Shown here piece after piece: positions 15,832 to 28,454 of a stretch of 34,427 nucleotides of DNA. Every line of letters starts with the position of its first letter. Within the stretch, counting starts at the first letter, position 1. The stretch comes from Cellulomonas sp. ACRRI (GTDB taxonomy: Bacteria > Actinomycetota > Actinomycetes > Actinomycetales > Cellulomonadaceae). Location: NCBI RefSeq assembly GCF_022346185.1, contig NZ_JAKRMS010000032.1:1-34427 (forward strand), in the 5' to 3' direction. A model generated the notes under the pieces. The model ran no database searches and had not been told where the DNA came from. It saw nothing but the letters and a program-made list of their open reading frames with translations. The position numbers and the translations under genes were made by a program.

Positions 15832-17313
15832 GTGTCAGGACAGGACGATCAGCTCACGCAGGTCTGGTCGGCCGCGATGGCGCAGCTCGAGGTGAGCCCC
15901 GACATCACGCCCCGCCAGCTCGCCTTCGTGCGGCTGGCCAAGCCGCTCGGCCTGCTCGACGGCACGATGCTGCTCGCGGTCGGCAACGACCTCACCAAGG
16001 ACTACCTGGAGACGCGCGTCCGCCAGGAGGTCTCCGACGCCCTCGCCGCCGCCCTCGGCCGCGAGGCCCGGTTCGCCATCACCGTGGACCCCTCGCTCGA
16101 GACCGACGCCCCCGGCCTCGCGACCGCACCGCCCGCCCGAGGCCCCGAGTCCGGCCCGACGCCGGTCGTCGCGCACGCCGCCACCGGGCACCCGAGCACC
16201 GGCGACGCCGCGCAGGTCGAGCCGGCGCGGGCCGAGCCGTTCCGCCGCGAGCCCGCCGGCCCCACCCCGAGCGCGGAACCGGCGCGGCTGAACCCCAAGT
16301 ACCTGTTCGAGACGTTCGTCATCGGCTCGTCCAACCGGTTCGCGCACGCCGCCGCCGTCGCGGTGGCCGAGGCGCCGGCCAAGGCCTACAACCCGCTGTT
16401 CATCTACGGCGACTCGGGGCTGGGCAAGACGCACCTGCTGCACGCGATCGGGCACTACGCCCGGAACCTGTACCCGTCGGTGCGGGTGCGCTACGTGAAC
16501 TCCGAGGAGTTCACCAACGACTTCATCAACTCCATCTCCGAGGGCAAGGCGGGCGCCTTCCAGCGCCGCTACCGCGAGGTGGACGTGCTCCTCATCGACG
16601 ACATCCAGTTCCTGCAGGGCAAGGAGCAGACGATGGAGGAGTTCTTCCACACGTTCAACACCCTGCACAACGCGAACAAGCAGATCGTCCTGACCTCCGA
16701 CCTGCCGCCCAAGCAGCTCAACGGCTTCGAGGACCGGATGCGCTCCCGCTTCGAGTGGGGCCTGATCACGGACGTGCAGCCGCCGGACCTCGAGACCCGC
16801 ATCGCGATCCTGCGGAAGAAGTCGGCGAACGACAAGCTGCAGGCGCCGGACGACGTGCACGAGTACATCGCCTCGAAGATCTCGACCAACATCCGCGAGC
16901 TCGAGGGCGCGCTGATCCGGGTCACCGCCTTCGCGAACCTCAACCGGCAGCAGGTCGACCTGTCGCTGGCCGAGATCGTGCTCAAGGACCTCATCACCGA
17001 CGACGACCAGGCCGACATCACCGCGACCGCCGTGATCGGCCAGACCGCGGCGTACTTCGGCCTGACGATCGAGGACCTGTGCGGCTCGTCCCGGTCCCGC
17101 GTCCTCGTCACGGCCCGGCAGATCGCCATGTACCTGTGCCGCGAGCTCACCGACCTGTCGCTGCCGAAGATCGGGCAGGCGTTCGGCGGCCGCGACCACA
17201 CCACGGTCATGCACGCGAACCGCAAGATCCGCGAGCTGATGGCCGAGCGGCGCTCGATCTTCAACCAGGTCACCGAGCTCACCAACCGGATCAAGCAGGA
17301 GAGCCGCGGCTGA
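15832..17313 (+). CDS. dnaA: Chromosomal replication initiator DnaA
   Basis: DnaA binds its boxes in oriC, melts DNA and brings in the helicase. The 493-aa chain has domain I (1-90), a variable Pro/Glu-rich linker (about 95-155), an AAA+ core with Walker A GDSGLGKT at 193-200 and Walker B LLIDDIQF near 253-260, and the C-terminal domain IV with the box-recognition signature GGRDHTTVMHA (Asp455). The frame is open far upstream, but homology begins at the GTG 15832, which has GAGG 6 bp before it. DnaA-box-like sites flank the gene on both sides. Confidence 0.97.
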   Translation: MSGQDDQLTQVWSAAMAQLEVSPDITPRQLAFVRLAKPLGLLDGTMLLAVGNDLTKDYLETRVRQEVSDALAAALGREARFAITVDPSLETDAPGLATAPPARGPESGPTPVVAHAATGHPSTGDAAQVEPARAEPFRREPAGPTPSAEPARLNPKYLFETFVIGSSNRFAHAAAVAVAEAPAKAYNPLFIYGDSGLGKTHLLHAIGHYARNLYPSVRVRYVNSEEFTNDFINSISEGKAGAFQRRYREVDVLLIDDIQFLQGKEQTMEEFFHTFNTLHNANKQIVLTSDLPPKQLNGFEDRMRSRFEWGLITDVQPPDLETRIAILRKKSANDKLQAPDDVHEYIASKISTNIRELEGALIRVTAFANLNRQQVDLSLAEIVLKDLITDDDQADITATAVIGQTAAYFGLTIEDLCGSSRSRVLVTARQIAMYLCRELTDLSLPKIGQAFGGRDHTTVMHANRKIRELMAERRSIFNQVTELTNRIKQESRG

Positions 17314-17349
17314 CCGGCCGCGGCGCCCGCGAGGCCCCGCCCCGCACCC

Positions 17350-17388
17350 CGACGACCCGCCCCGGCACCCGCCGGCGGCGGGTCGTCG
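17350..17388 (+). terminator. Hairpin terminator of dnaA
   Basis: A perfect 12-bp stem (17350-17361 with 17377-17388) has a 15-base loop and is followed by CGTTCTCGT. It lies 36 bp after the dnaA stop and before the DnaA boxes. Confidence 0.65.
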
Positions 17389-17434
17389 CGTTCTCGTCCC
17401 CGCAGGGCGCAGGAACCAGGCCTGGGACGAATGT

Positions 17435-17893
17435 GCACACCTGTGGACACGCCTGTGGAAACCGGTGGATGACCCCCAGGATTCGTGTGGACGGAACCTA
17501 CGGTCGCGGTGGACGCAGAAGGACGCCTGGAGCACTGTCCACCTCCGTCCGCGTCGTCCCCAACCGGTCCACAGCCGTCGTGCACACGCTCGTCGACGCG
17601 CTGACCAGCGCGAAGACCCGCAATCCCCAGAGTGCACAGAAGCGACGATGACGACGACCGATCCCTAGGAAAGAGATCCACAGCCCGTCAGTGCCCTGGC
17701 GGGCCGGCCGACGACCGACCGGCCGAGATGCCGGCCGTCCGGACAGCCCTGTGCACGACCGCCGAGGCCCGGAATCGTTCGCCCAGCGCCCTCGTGCGCC
17801 GGGCGCCCCGCCGCCCCGTACGCGCAGCGGGCCGCCCGGCGCCGCTCTCGTGCCCTCCAGGCGAACGTTCCGGGGCCTTCGCGCCCGTCCACA
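17435..17893. other. oriC: Probable oriC: DnaA-box cluster between dnaA and dnaN
   Basis: The dnaA-dnaN gap (17314-18026) has many near-consensus DnaA boxes (TTGTCCACA type) on both strands: TGTGGACAC 17442, TGTGGAAAC 17454, TGTGGACGG 17486, CTGTCCACC 17535, CGGTCCACA 17565, AGATCCACA 17674 and CCGTCCACA 17885. The least GC-rich part, near 17660-17680, is a candidate unwinding site. Position and boxes fit an actinobacterial origin; exact limits are not determinable by eye. A possible dnaN -10, TAGTGT, is at 17934-17939. Confidence 0.85.
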
Positions 17894-18026
17894 GACCGTC
17901 CCGGTCTCGGTACCGGAGCCCTGGTCACTCGCGTAGTGTTCGGGGCGACCCCTGCCCTCGACCGGCCGGGGTCGTTCAGCACCGCGCACGGGATCTCCGG
18001 GATCCCCCAGACCGAGAGGGTGGGGC

Positions 18027-19157
18027 ATGAAGTTCCGCGTCGAACGTGACGTCCTCGCAGAAGCCGTCACGTGGATCGCTCGCAGCCTGCCCACCCGTCC
18101 GCCGGTCCCGGTGCTGGCCGGCGTCCGCATCGAGGCCGAGGCCGACGGCACGCTCCGCCTGGCCTCCTTCGACTACGAGGTGTCGGCGCGCTCCGAGATC
18201 CCCGCGGACGTGAGCGAGCCCGGCACGGTCCTGGTCTCCGGCCGACTGCTCGCCGAGATCTCCCGAGCCCTGCCGAACAAGCCGGTCGACGTGCAGCTCG
18301 ACGGCACCAAGGTCTCCGTCACCTGCGGAGCGAGCCGGTTCACCCTGCTCACCATGCCGGTCGAGGACTACCCGCAGCTGCCCGCGATGCCGGCGCTGAC
18401 CGGCACGGTCGACGGCGACGAGCTCACCCGCGCGGTCGCCCAGGTCACCGTCGCCGCGAGCCGCGACGACACCCTCCCCCTGCTGACCGGCGTCCGCGTC
18501 GAGATCGAGGGCGAGAAGGTCACCCTCCTGGCCACCGACCGGTACCGCCTGGCGCTGCGCGAGCTCACCTGGCACCCCGCCGACCCGGGCGTCTCCGAGG
18601 TCGCGCTGGTGCGCGCCCGCACGCTGTCCGACGCCGCGAAGTCGCTCGGCGCCTCGGGCTCGGTCAACGTGGGCCTCGCGACCGGCCAGGGCGTCGACCT
18701 GATCGGGTTCGAGGCCGGCGGCCGGCACACCACGTCCCTGCTGGTCGACGGGGACTACCCCGCCGTGCGCCGGCTGTTCCCGGACGAGTCGCCGATCCAC
18801 GCGGTCGTGAACACCCAGCTCCTGGCGGACGCCGCGAAGCGCGTGGCGCTCGTCGCCGAGCGGAACACCCCGATCCGGCTGACCTTCACCGACGGCCAGG
18901 TGGTCCTCGACGCGGGCCAGGGCGACGACGCGCAGGCGTCCGAGGCGCTCGAGGCGACGCTCGTCGGCGAGGACATCGCCGTGGCGTTCAACCCGCAGTT
19001 CCTGCTCGACGGCCTCGGTGCCCTCACGACGTCGTTCGTCCGGCTGTCGTTCACGCACCCGAACAAGCCGGTCGAGTTCACCGGCCAGGAGTCGCTCGAG
19101 GGCGAGGACCTCAAGGAGTACCGCTACCTGCTGGTCCCCATCCGCTTCGCGTCCTGA
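18027..19157 (+). CDS. dnaN: DNA polymerase III beta clamp
   Basis: The sliding clamp encircles DNA and tethers the polymerase. The 376-aa protein is the usual size with three similar domains; typical strands include LLTGVRVEIEG, ATDRYRLALRE (in domain 2) and the C-terminal YRYLLVPIRF, where the peptide-binding pocket is formed. The ATG follows a purine-rich GAGAGGGTGGGG. Its order between oriC and gnd/recF is standard for actinomycetes. Confidence 0.97.
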   Translation: MKFRVERDVLAEAVTWIARSLPTRPPVPVLAGVRIEAEADGTLRLASFDYEVSARSEIPADVSEPGTVLVSGRLLAEISRALPNKPVDVQLDGTKVSVTCGASRFTLLTMPVEDYPQLPAMPALTGTVDGDELTRAVAQVTVAASRDDTLPLLTGVRVEIEGEKVTLLATDRYRLALRELTWHPADPGVSEVALVRARTLSDAAKSLGASGSVNVGLATGQGVDLIGFEAGGRHTTSLLVDGDYPAVRRLFPDESPIHAVVNTQLLADAAKRVALVAERNTPIRLTFTDGQVVLDAGQGDDAQASEALEATLVGEDIAVAFNPQFLLDGLGALTTSFVRLSFTHPNKPVEFTGQESLEGEDLKEYRYLLVPIRFAS

Positions 19158-19322
19158 CCCGGCGTGCGCGCCCGGGCACGGCAGGGCGCGCACCGGGTGT
19201 GACCTGCGAGACGGGGCCACCGGTCGTCAGCACCCACGCCGCCGCAGGAGAATGGCGGGCGACAAGGACGCCGCGGGACGCGAAGCCGTCCCGGCGGCGG
19301 TCGGGCGAGGAGAGGTGGAGCG

Positions 19323-20255
19323 ATGCGGATCGGCCTGGTGGGTCTGGGCAGGATGGGCGCGAACATGCGCGACCGGATGCGGAACGCGGGGATCGAGGTC
19401 ACCGGCTACGACCGGAACCCGGACGTCTCCGACGTCGCGTCGCTGGCCGAGCTCGTCGAGGCGCTGCCCGCCGGTGAGCGCGTCGTGTGGGTCATGGTGC
19501 CGGCCGGCGCCGTCACCCACTCCGTGATCGAGGAGCTCGGCGGCCTGCTCGCCGAGGGCGACCTGGTCATCGACGGCGGCAACTCGTACTTCGGCGACGA
19601 CAAGGGCCACGCGGAGCAGCTCGGCGCCAAGGGCGTCCACTTCCTCGACGTCGGCGTCTCCGGCGGCGTGTGGGGCCTGGCCAACGGCTACGGCCTCATG
19701 GTCGGCGGCGACGCCGCGCAGGTCGAGCGCGTCATGCCGGTCTTCGACGCGCTGCGCCCGGAGGGCCCCCGCGAGGAGGGCTTCGTGCACGCGGGCGCGG
19801 TCGGTGCGGGCCACTACGCCAAGATGGTGCACAACGGCATCGAGTACGGCCTCATGCAGGCGTACGCCGAGGGCTACGAGCTGCTGGCCGCCAAGGACAT
19901 CGTGACCGACGTCGCCGGCACCATGAAGGCCTGGCAGCGCGGCACCGTCGTCCGGTCCTGGCTGCTCGAGCTCCTGGTCAAGGCGCTCGAGGAGGACCAG
20001 CAGTTCGAGGCGATCGACGACTGGGTCGCCGACTCGGGCGAGGGCCGGTGGACCGTGGACGAGGCGATCGACGCCGCCGTGCCGCTGCCGGTCATCACGG
20101 CCGCGCTGTTCGCCCGGTTCCAGTCCCGCCAGGAGCAGTCCCCCGCCATGAAGGCGGTCGCGGCGCTGCGCCAGCAGTTCGGCGGGCACGCCGTGAAGGC
20201 CGCGGGGGCCCCCATCTCCGGCGACGCCCCGTCGGGCGTGCGCTCGGAGGGCTGA
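19323..20255 (+). CDS. gnd: 6-phosphogluconate dehydrogenase (short, decarboxylating type)
   Basis: Oxidises and decarboxylates 6-phosphogluconate to ribulose 5-phosphate in the pentose phosphate pathway. The 310-aa chain is the short form (about 300 aa, against about 470 for the long one). The nucleotide loop [12 protein letters not shown] is at 4-15, GGNSYF at 85-90, and the catalytic Lys167 and Asn171 in [13 protein letters not shown]. Asp30 after the second strand (GYDRN) suggests NAD rather than NADP preference; that is inference. GAGGAGAGGTGGAG gives a strong ribosome binding site. recF starts 10 bp after the stop. No regulatory feature stands out in the 165 bp upstream. Confidence 0.93.
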   Translation: MRIGLVGLGRMGANMRDRMRNAGIEVTGYDRNPDVSDVASLAELVEALPAGERVVWVMVPAGAVTHSVIEELGGLLAEGDLVIDGGNSYFGDDKGHAEQLGAKGVHFLDVGVSGGVWGLANGYGLMVGGDAAQVERVMPVFDALRPEGPREEGFVHAGAVGAGHYAKMVHNGIEYGLMQAYAEGYELLAAKDIVTDVAGTMKAWQRGTVVRSWLLELLVKALEEDQQFEAIDDWVADSGEGRWTVDEAIDAAVPLPVITAALFARFQSRQEQSPAMKAVAALRQQFGGHAVKAAGAPISGDAPSGVRSEG

Positions 20256-20265
20256 CGCCCCGCCG

Positions 20266-21528
20266 ATGTACGTCTCGCACCTGTCCCTGACGGACTTCCG
20301 GTCGTACCACCAGGTCGACCTCACCTTCGAGCCGGGCATCACCGCGCTCGTCGGTCCGAACGGGCAGGGCAAGACCAACCTCGTCGAGGCGATCGGCTAC
20401 GTCTCGACGTTCAGCAGCCACCGCGTGCCGACCGACGCCCCGCTCGTGCGAGCCGGGGCGTCGGCGGCCGTGGTGCGCTCGCGCATCGTGCGCGCGCAGG
20501 ACGACGGCTCCGAGCGCGCGCTGGTCATCGAGGCGCAGCTCGGCTCCGGCCGCTCGAACCGCGTGAAGCTCAACGGCGCCCCGTCCCGGGCCCGCGACGT
20601 GGTGGGCGCGCTGCGCTCGGTGCTGTTCGCCCCCGAGGACCTGGCGCTGGTCAAGGGCGACCCGGACGGTCGCCGGCGGTTCGTCGACGAGCTGGCGGTG
20701 CAGGTCACCCCCCGCCTCGCGGGCGTGTTCTCCGAGTACGACCGCGTGGTGAAGCAGCGCACCGCCCTGCTCAAGTCGGCCGCGGGTTTCCGCGGCTCCC
20801 GGTCGAACCTGGACCTGAGCACCCTCGACGTCTGGGACGCCAAGCTCGCCGAGCTCGGTGCGCACGTGATCGTCGCGCGGCAGGCGGTCGTCGCGGCCCT
20901 CGACCCGTACGTCGGGGACGCCTACGAGCGGGTCAGCGACGGCCAGGGGGCGGCACGGATCGGCTACCGGTCCTCGCTCGCCGCCGCGCTGGCGGGCGCG
21001 GACGCCGACCGGGACACGCTGCCGCCGGGCGCCGGCCCCGCCCAGCCCGGTGCCGACTCCGCCACCCCCGCCCGCGCCGTCGAGGCGCAGATGCTCGAGG
21101 CGCTCGCGCGGGTCCGGCCCAAGGAGCTCGAGCGCGGTGTGTGCCTGGTCGGCCCGCACCGCGACGACCTGGTGCTCACGCTCGGCGACCTCCCCGCCAA
21201 GGGCTACGCGAGCCACGGCGAGTCCTGGTCCGTCGCCCTCGCGCTGCGGCTCGCGTCGTACGAGCTGCTGACGAACGGACCGCGGGCCGGCACCACCGAG
21301 GACGCCGCCCAGCTGTGGGTCGCCGACTCCGGGCCCGACGGCGAGCCGGTGCTCATGCTCGACGACGTGTTCGCCGAGCTCGACGCCAGGCGGCGCGAGC
21401 GGCTGGCCGAGATGGTGGCCGGCGCCCGGCAGGTGTTCGTCACCGCGGCGGTCCCGGGCGACGTGCCCGAGCGGCTGGCCGGGTCGCGCTACGACGTGCT
21501 GGCGTCGGAGGTCGCCCGTGTCGCCTGA
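20266..21528 (+). CDS. recF: DNA replication and repair protein RecF
   Basis: An SMC-like ATPase that loads RecA at single-strand gaps. Walker A GPNGQGKT is at residues 30-37, the start [14 protein letters not shown] is typical, and the C-terminal ABC signature/Walker B region [12 protein letters not shown] and [18 protein letters not shown] is intact. At 420 aa it is slightly longer than E. coli RecF because of an Ala/Pro-rich insertion near 245-265. The stop overlaps the dciA start by 11 bp. Confidence 0.96.
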   Translation: MYVSHLSLTDFRSYHQVDLTFEPGITALVGPNGQGKTNLVEAIGYVSTFSSHRVPTDAPLVRAGASAAVVRSRIVRAQDDGSERALVIEAQLGSGRSNRVKLNGAPSRARDVVGALRSVLFAPEDLALVKGDPDGRRRFVDELAVQVTPRLAGVFSEYDRVVKQRTALLKSAAGFRGSRSNLDLSTLDVWDAKLAELGAHVIVARQAVVAALDPYVGDAYERVSDGQGAARIGYRSSLAAALAGADADRDTLPPGAGPAQPGADSATPARAVEAQMLEALARVRPKELERGVCLVGPHRDDLVLTLGDLPAKGYASHGESWSVALALRLASYELLTNGPRAGTTEDAAQLWVADSGPDGEPVLMLDDVFAELDARRRERLAEMVAGARQVFVTAAVPGDVPERLAGSRYDVLASEVARVA

Positions 21529-22147
21529 GGACGCCACCTCCCCCGAGGACCCCGTCGCTGACCGGGTTCCCGGCGGGACCGCCCCGGGCGCCGAGGCCGC
21601 CGACGCCCCGTCGTTCGACCCCGCGGTCCCGGTGGCCGAGCAGCTCGAGGTGACACCGGCCGCCCAGATGGCCCGCCTCTCCCTCGCCCGGTTCCGCTCC
21701 GTCGCCCGCTCGAAGGGCTACCGCCCGGGCCAGGCGCCCCGGGACCGGTCGCCGCTCTCCCCCGCCGAGCGCGGCGGCCCGGGCGTGCATCCCCGCGACC
21801 CGCTGACGGTGTCCGCGACGATGGCGTCCCTGTTCCGCGACCGCGGCTGGGTGCAGGAGGTGTCGGTCGGCGGCGTGGTCGGCCGGTGGCGCGAGGTCGT
21901 GGGGGACCAGATCGCCGACCACTGCACGCCGGAGACGTTCGCCGAGGGGGTCCTGGTCGTGCGCACGGACTCGTCCGCGTGGGCGCAGCAGCTCAAGATG
22001 CTCGCGCCGCAGCTGGTCCGGCGGATGGCCGAGGACGTCGGCGAAGGCGTCGTGAAGGACGTGCGCGTCCTCGGCCCCCAGGGCCCCGGCTTCGGCAAGG
22101 GCAAGCGCTCCGTCCGCGGGCGCGGACCCCGGGACACGTGGGGCTGA
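21518..22147 (+). CDS. dciA: DciA family protein (DUF721), replicative helicase loader
   Basis: The C-terminal half (about residues 105-195) is the DUF721/DciA domain: [19 protein letters not shown], then [21 protein letters not shown]. DciA (Rv0004 in M. tuberculosis) is the ancestral loader of the DnaB helicase. The N-terminal 100 residues are acidic/Pro-rich with a basic patch ([19 protein letters not shown]). The GTG start overlaps recF by 11 bp, so it is probably co-translated. Length, 209 aa, is usual for actinobacteria. Confidence 0.9.
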   Translation: MSPEDATSPEDPVADRVPGGTAPGAEAADAPSFDPAVPVAEQLEVTPAAQMARLSLARFRSVARSKGYRPGQAPRDRSPLSPAERGGPGVHPRDPLTVSATMASLFRDRGWVQEVSVGGVVGRWREVVGDQIADHCTPETFAEGVLVVRTDSSAWAQQLKMLAPQLVRRMAEDVGEGVVKDVRVLGPQGPGFGKGKRSVRGRGPRDTWG

Positions 22148-22199
22148 GCGCGCGTCCACAGGCAGGGCGGTTCGCAGGGGTTTCCGGCGCGGGGCCGGG

Positions 22200-22205
22200 T
22201 ACACT
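22200..22205 (+). promoter_or_regulatory. Candidate -10 (TACACT) of gyrB
   Basis: TACACT lies in the 189-bp gap between dciA and gyrB, giving a leader of about 125 bases. No good -35 is visible at standard spacing. The leader has a small GC hairpin near 22276-22292 and GAGGAGC about 11 bp before the GTG. Confidence 0.4.
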
Positions 22206-22336
22206 GGGAATCGACATCTCTGGCGCGTCTGCGCCGGTCCAGGACGCACGATCTCCGTCGTCGTGGAGTGATCCGCCCTCCCGCCCGGGGGACGGGCGCC
22301 TCCGCCGCGTGTGAGAACTGAGGAGCACCACCGCCC

Positions 22337-24391
22337 GTGGCTGACCAGAGTCCCTCCACCGGACCTTCCTCCGCCGCACCCGGGGGGACGGTGAACGGGA
22401 CTCCCGCCTACGACGCGTCCGCGATCACCGTGCTCGAGGGCCTCGAGGCCGTCCGCAAGCGTCCCGGCATGTACATCGGCTCGACCGGTGAGCGCGGCCT
22501 GCACCACCTCGTGTACGAGGTCGTCGACAACTCGGTCGACGAGGCCCTCGCCGGCTACTGCGACCACATCGAGGTGACGCTGCTGGCCGACGGCGGCGTG
22601 CGCGTCGTCGACAACGGCCGCGGCATCCCGGTCGCGATCCACCCGACCGAGGGCCGGCCCACGGTCGAGGTCGTCATGACGATCCTGCACGCCGGCGGCA
22701 AGTTCGGCGGCGGCGGCTACGCGGTGTCCGGCGGCCTGCACGGCGTCGGCATCTCCGTGGTGAACGCGCTGTCCACCAAGGTGCAGACCGTCGTCAAGCG
22801 CGACGGGTACACCTGGGAGCAGGACTTCGCGGACGGCGGCAAGCCGAACGGCGAGCTCCGCCGGGGCGAGGCCACGGAGGAGACCGGCACCTCGCAGACG
22901 TTCTGGGCCGACCCCAGCATCTTCGAGACCGTCGAGTACGACTTCGAGACGCTGCGCTCCCGGTTCCAGCAGATGGCGTTCCTCAACAAGGGCCTGCAGA
23001 TCTCGCTGACCGACGAGCGGCCGCAGCACGGCGACACCGAGGACGAGGTGGCCGGTGACGACACCCCGGCCACGGACGCCCCCGCGGCCCGCACCGTCAC
23101 CTACAAGTACGACGGCGGCCTCGTCGACTACGTGAAGCACCTGAACTCGGCCAAGAAGGTCGACCTGGTGCACCCCGAGGTCATCGACTTCGAGGCGGAG
23201 GACGCCGAGCGCAAGATCTCGGTCGAGGTCGCGATGCAGTGGACCAGCGCCTACTCCGAGTCGGTGCACACCTACGCGAACACCATCTCGACCACCGAGG
23301 GCGGCACGCACGAGGAGGGCTTCCGCGCGGCGATGACCTCGCTGGTCAACCGGTACGCGCGCGACAAGGGCATCCTCAAGGAGAAGGACGACAACCTCAC
23401 CGGCGACGACATCCGCGAGGGCCTGACCGCCGTCGTGTCGATCAAGCTCGGCGAGCCGCAGTTCGAGGGCCAGACCAAGACCAAGCTCGGCAACACCGAG
23501 GCCAAGACCTTCGTGCAGCGCGTGGTCAACGAGCAGTTCGGCGACTGGCTCGACTCGCACCCGAACGAGGCCAAGGACGTCATCCGCAAGGCCATCCAGG
23601 CGTCCCAGGCGCGGCTCGCGGCCCGCAAGGCGCGCGAGGCCACCCGGCGCAAGGGCCTCCTCGAGTCCAACTCGATGCCGGGCAAGCTCAAGGACTGCCA
23701 GTCCAACAACCCCGCCGAGTGCGAGATCTTCATCGTCGAGGGCGACTCCGCCGGCGGCTCCGCCGTGCGCGGCCGCAACCCCCAGACGCAGGCGATCCTC
23801 CCGCTGCGCGGCAAGATCCTCAACGTCGAGCGGGCGCGCCTCGACCGCGCCCTCGGCAACGCCGAGGTCCAGGCGCTGATCACCGCGTTCGGCACCGGCA
23901 TCGGCGAGGACTTCGACCTCTCCAAGCTGCGGTACCACAAGATCGTGCTCATGGCCGACGCCGACGTCGACGGCCAGCACATCCGGACGCTGCTGCTCAC
24001 GCTGCTGTACCGGTACATGCCGGAGCTGATCCTCAAGGGCCACGTCTACATGGCGCAGCCGCCGCTGTTCCGCATCAAGTGGTCGAACGCGCCGCACGAC
24101 TACGTGTACTCGGACCGGGAGCGGGACGCCGTGCTCGCCGACGGCCAGGCCAACGGCAAGCGGATCCCCAAGGAGAACGGCATCCAGCGGTACAAGGGTC
24201 TGGGCGAGATGGACTACTCGGAGCTGTGGGAGACCACCATGGCGCCGGAGCACCGCACGCTGCTGCAGGTCACGCTCGACGAGGCCGCCGCCGCGGACGA
24301 GATCTTCTCGGTGCTCATGGGCGAGGACGTCGAGTCGCGCCGCTCGTTCATCCAGCGCAACGCGCGCGACGTGCGGTTCCTGGACATCTGA
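22337..24391 (+). CDS. gyrB: DNA gyrase subunit B
   Basis: The ATPase subunit of gyrase, which puts negative supercoils into DNA. The 684-aa chain has the GHKL ATP site ([35 protein letters not shown]), the transducer domain and the TOPRIM metal motifs EGDSAGGSA (468-476) and ADADVDG (from 540). The end [12 protein letters not shown] is canonical. A short acidic insertion follows TDERPQHG, as in other actinobacteria. The GTG start is supported by the conserved entry a few residues later and a GAGGAG upstream. Confidence 0.98.
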   Translation: MADQSPSTGPSSAAPGGTVNGTPAYDASAITVLEGLEAVRKRPGMYIGSTGERGLHHLVYEVVDNSVDEALAGYCDHIEVTLLADGGVRVVDNGRGIPVAIHPTEGRPTVEVVMTILHAGGKFGGGGYAVSGGLHGVGISVVNALSTKVQTVVKRDGYTWEQDFADGGKPNGELRRGEATEETGTSQTFWADPSIFETVEYDFETLRSRFQQMAFLNKGLQISLTDERPQHGDTEDEVAGDDTPATDAPAARTVTYKYDGGLVDYVKHLNSAKKVDLVHPEVIDFEAEDAERKISVEVAMQWTSAYSESVHTYANTISTTEGGTHEEGFRAAMTSLVNRYARDKGILKEKDDNLTGDDIREGLTAVVSIKLGEPQFEGQTKTKLGNTEAKTFVQRVVNEQFGDWLDSHPNEAKDVIRKAIQASQARLAARKAREATRRKGLLESNSMPGKLKDCQSNNPAECEIFIVEGDSAGGSAVRGRNPQTQAILPLRGKILNVERARLDRALGNAEVQALITAFGTGIGEDFDLSKLRYHKIVLMADADVDGQHIRTLLLTLLYRYMPELILKGHVYMAQPPLFRIKWSNAPHDYVYSDRERDAVLADGQANGKRIPKENGIQRYKGLGEMDYSELWETTMAPEHRTLLQVTLDEAAAADEIFSVLMGEDVESRRSFIQRNARDVRFLDI

Positions 24392-24463
24392 CCGCGCCCG
24401 ACCTCCCGCACGACCCCGGCGCACGCCGCGCGCCGGGTCCGTCCCACCGAAGGACCCTGACCT

Positions 24464-27075
<2,612 letters not shown>

Positions 27076-27079
<4 letters not shown>

Positions 27080-27813
27080 CCGACACGCCTCCGTCGATCC
27101 CGCCCCGCAAGGGTGACGCCGGCGACAAGCCCGCCGGCGGCCGCACCGCCACCGAGCAGGCCGAGCGCGGGCCCGCGCCCGCCACCAAGGCGCCGGCCGC
27201 CTCGAGCCCGGCGACCAAGGCCACCCCGGCCTCCGCCGGCGGGACGGGGCGGACGTCCGCGTCCACGGCGCCGACGACCACCCAGGAGCCGGTCCGGCCG
27301 GCCACGGGCGGGTCCGCGACCGGTGCGTCGGCCAGGCCGGCCCCCACGGCGGGCGCCGCTGCAGCGGGTGCCGCCGCGTCCGGTGCCGCCGGCGCGGGGA
27401 CGTCGACCGCCACCGCCGCGCGGCCGTCCGGGACGTCCACGCTCACGGGTTCCGGCCCGCGCCGGGTGCGGCTCGCGATCTCGCGCGTCGACCCGTGGTC
27501 GGTCATGAAGCTGTCGTTCCTCATGTCCGTCGCGATCGGCATCATGATCGTCGTCGCGACCGCCGTCGTGTGGATCACGCTCGACTCGCTGCACGTGTTC
27601 GCCACGATCAACGACCTGGTGACCGAGATCCTCGCGGACTCGACCATCGACCTCATGCAGTACGTCGAGTTCGACCGGGTGCTGTCGATCGCCACGCTGG
27701 TCGCGGTCGTGGACATCTTCCTCATCACGGCGCTCGCCACGATCGGCGCGTTCCTGTACAACATCACCGCCGCCCTGGTCGGCGGCGTGCACGTGACGAT
27801 GACGGACGAGTGA
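27076..27813 (+). CDS. DUF3566 membrane protein
   Basis: A 245-aa protein of the actinobacterial DUF3566 family, whose gene regularly follows gyrA. The N-terminal 130 residues are a disordered Ala/Pro/Thr-rich segment. The domain itself (about 133-243) begins [20 protein letters not shown] and has two membrane helices (about 146-168 and 208-232). The function is not established; membrane location and constant position suggest a basic envelope or division role. GTG start overlaps the gyrA stop as GTGA. Confidence 0.9.
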
Positions 27814-27821
27814 CCCCTGGT

Positions 27822-27851
27822 TTGGGCGGGACGCCCCGGCTGGGGTAGTCT
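27822..27851 (+). promoter_or_regulatory. Probable promoter of tRNA-Ile
   Basis: TTGGGC (27822-27827) and TAGTCT (27846-27851) are spaced by 18 bp, a good fit to a housekeeping promoter. Transcription would begin near 27858, about 26 bases before the tRNA. Confidence 0.55.
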
Positions 27852-27883
27852 CGTCCGGCACGCCAGCGCGCCTGGTGTGCGGA

Positions 27884-27957
27884 GGGCCTATAGCTCAGAC
27901 GGTTAGAGCGCTTCCCTGATAAGGAAGAGGTCAGAGGTTCAAGTCCTCTTAGGCCCA
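27884..27957 (+). tRNA. tRNA-Ile (anticodon GAT)
   Basis: A full cloverleaf: acceptor GGGCCTA pairs with TAGGCCC, anticodon loop CTGATAA with GAT at 27918-27920, and T-arm AGAGGTTCAAGTCCTCT. The 3' CCA is not encoded. Position after gyrA and DUF3566 is characteristic of actinomycetes. Confidence 0.98.
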
Positions 27958-27983
27958 CTCCCGAAGACCCGCTGGAGGACTCC

Positions 27984-28103
27984 GTGAAGAAGCTGCTGCT
28001 CCTCGTGGCGGTCGCCGCCGCGGGTTACGTCCTCTGGACGCGGTACGCCGCCGAGCGCGACGACCGCGACCTGTGGGCCGAGGTCACCGACTCCGTCGAG
28101 TAG
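27984..28103 (+). CDS. DLW-39 family microprotein
   Basis: Exactly 39 residues, beginning KKLLLLVAVAAAGYVLW after the GTG start and ending in an acidic tail with the family DLW triplet (RDDRDLWAEV). It has one N-terminal membrane helix (about 3-18). The start is fixed by GGAGGA at 27974-27979. The family is conserved between tRNA-Ile and tRNA-Ala in actinobacteria; no function is known. Only about 26 bp after tRNA-Ile, it is probably on the same transcript. Confidence 0.93.
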   Translation: MKKLLLLVAVAAAGYVLWTRYAAERDDRDLWAEVTDSVE

Positions 28104-28176
28104 GACCCGCCCGCACCCGTCCGCCGCCGGCAGCGCGGCGGGACCTGGCCGCCGCCCCCGGGGCGGACGTCCACGC

Positions 28177-28252
28177 GGGGCCATGGCGCAATTGGTAGCG
28201 CACCTGCTTTGCAAGCAGGGGGTTAGGGGTTCGAGTCCCCTTGGCTCCACCA
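28177..28252 (+). tRNA. tRNA-Ala (anticodon TGC)
   Basis: Acceptor GGGGCCA pairs with TGGCTCC (one G-U), the anticodon stem CCTGC/GCAGG holds the loop TTTGCAA with TGC at 28210-28212, and the T-arm is AGGGGTTCGAGTCCCCT. CCA is encoded (28250-28252). Confidence 0.98.
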
Positions 28253-28278
28253 CAGCACCGCTGAGCGCGGCGTGATCC

Positions 28279-28353
28279 CGCCGGGATCGGCGGTCCCGCC
28301 CGAGATCGGCACCCACGACGGCCGATCTCGGCGCGAAGCACCGATCTCGGGCG
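28279..28353. repeat. 19-bp-pitch CGAGATCGG palindromic array, four units
   Basis: Units start at 28282 (CGGGATCGG), 28301 (CGAGATCGG), 28322 and 28341 (both CCGATCTCG): steps of 19, 21 and 19 bp. Unit 2 pairs perfectly with unit 4 over 13 bp (28297-28309 with 28341-28353). Unit 1 pairs with unit 3 over 13 bp with one G-T (28279-28291 with 28321-28333). The layout matches the arrays at 12.29 and 34.18 kb. It lies just downstream of tRNA-Ala. Confidence 0.9.
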
Positions 28354-28397
28354 AGGACGGGCAGCCGCACCCCCCGGCCACGCACCGCCTCGCGACG

Positions 28398-28438
28398 GAC
28401 GACGGCCCGGCCCCCTCGCGGGGAGCCGGGCCGTCGTC
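28398..28438. terminator. Strong hairpin between tRNA-Ala and the convergent membrane-protein gene
   Basis: A 14-bp perfect stem (28398-28411 with 28425-28438) continues inward as CCCC/GGGG around TCGCG. It lies 16 bp past the stop of the leftward gene and probably ends transcription from both sides. Confidence 0.75.
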
Positions 28439-28454
28439 GTCGTGCGGGTGCGGG

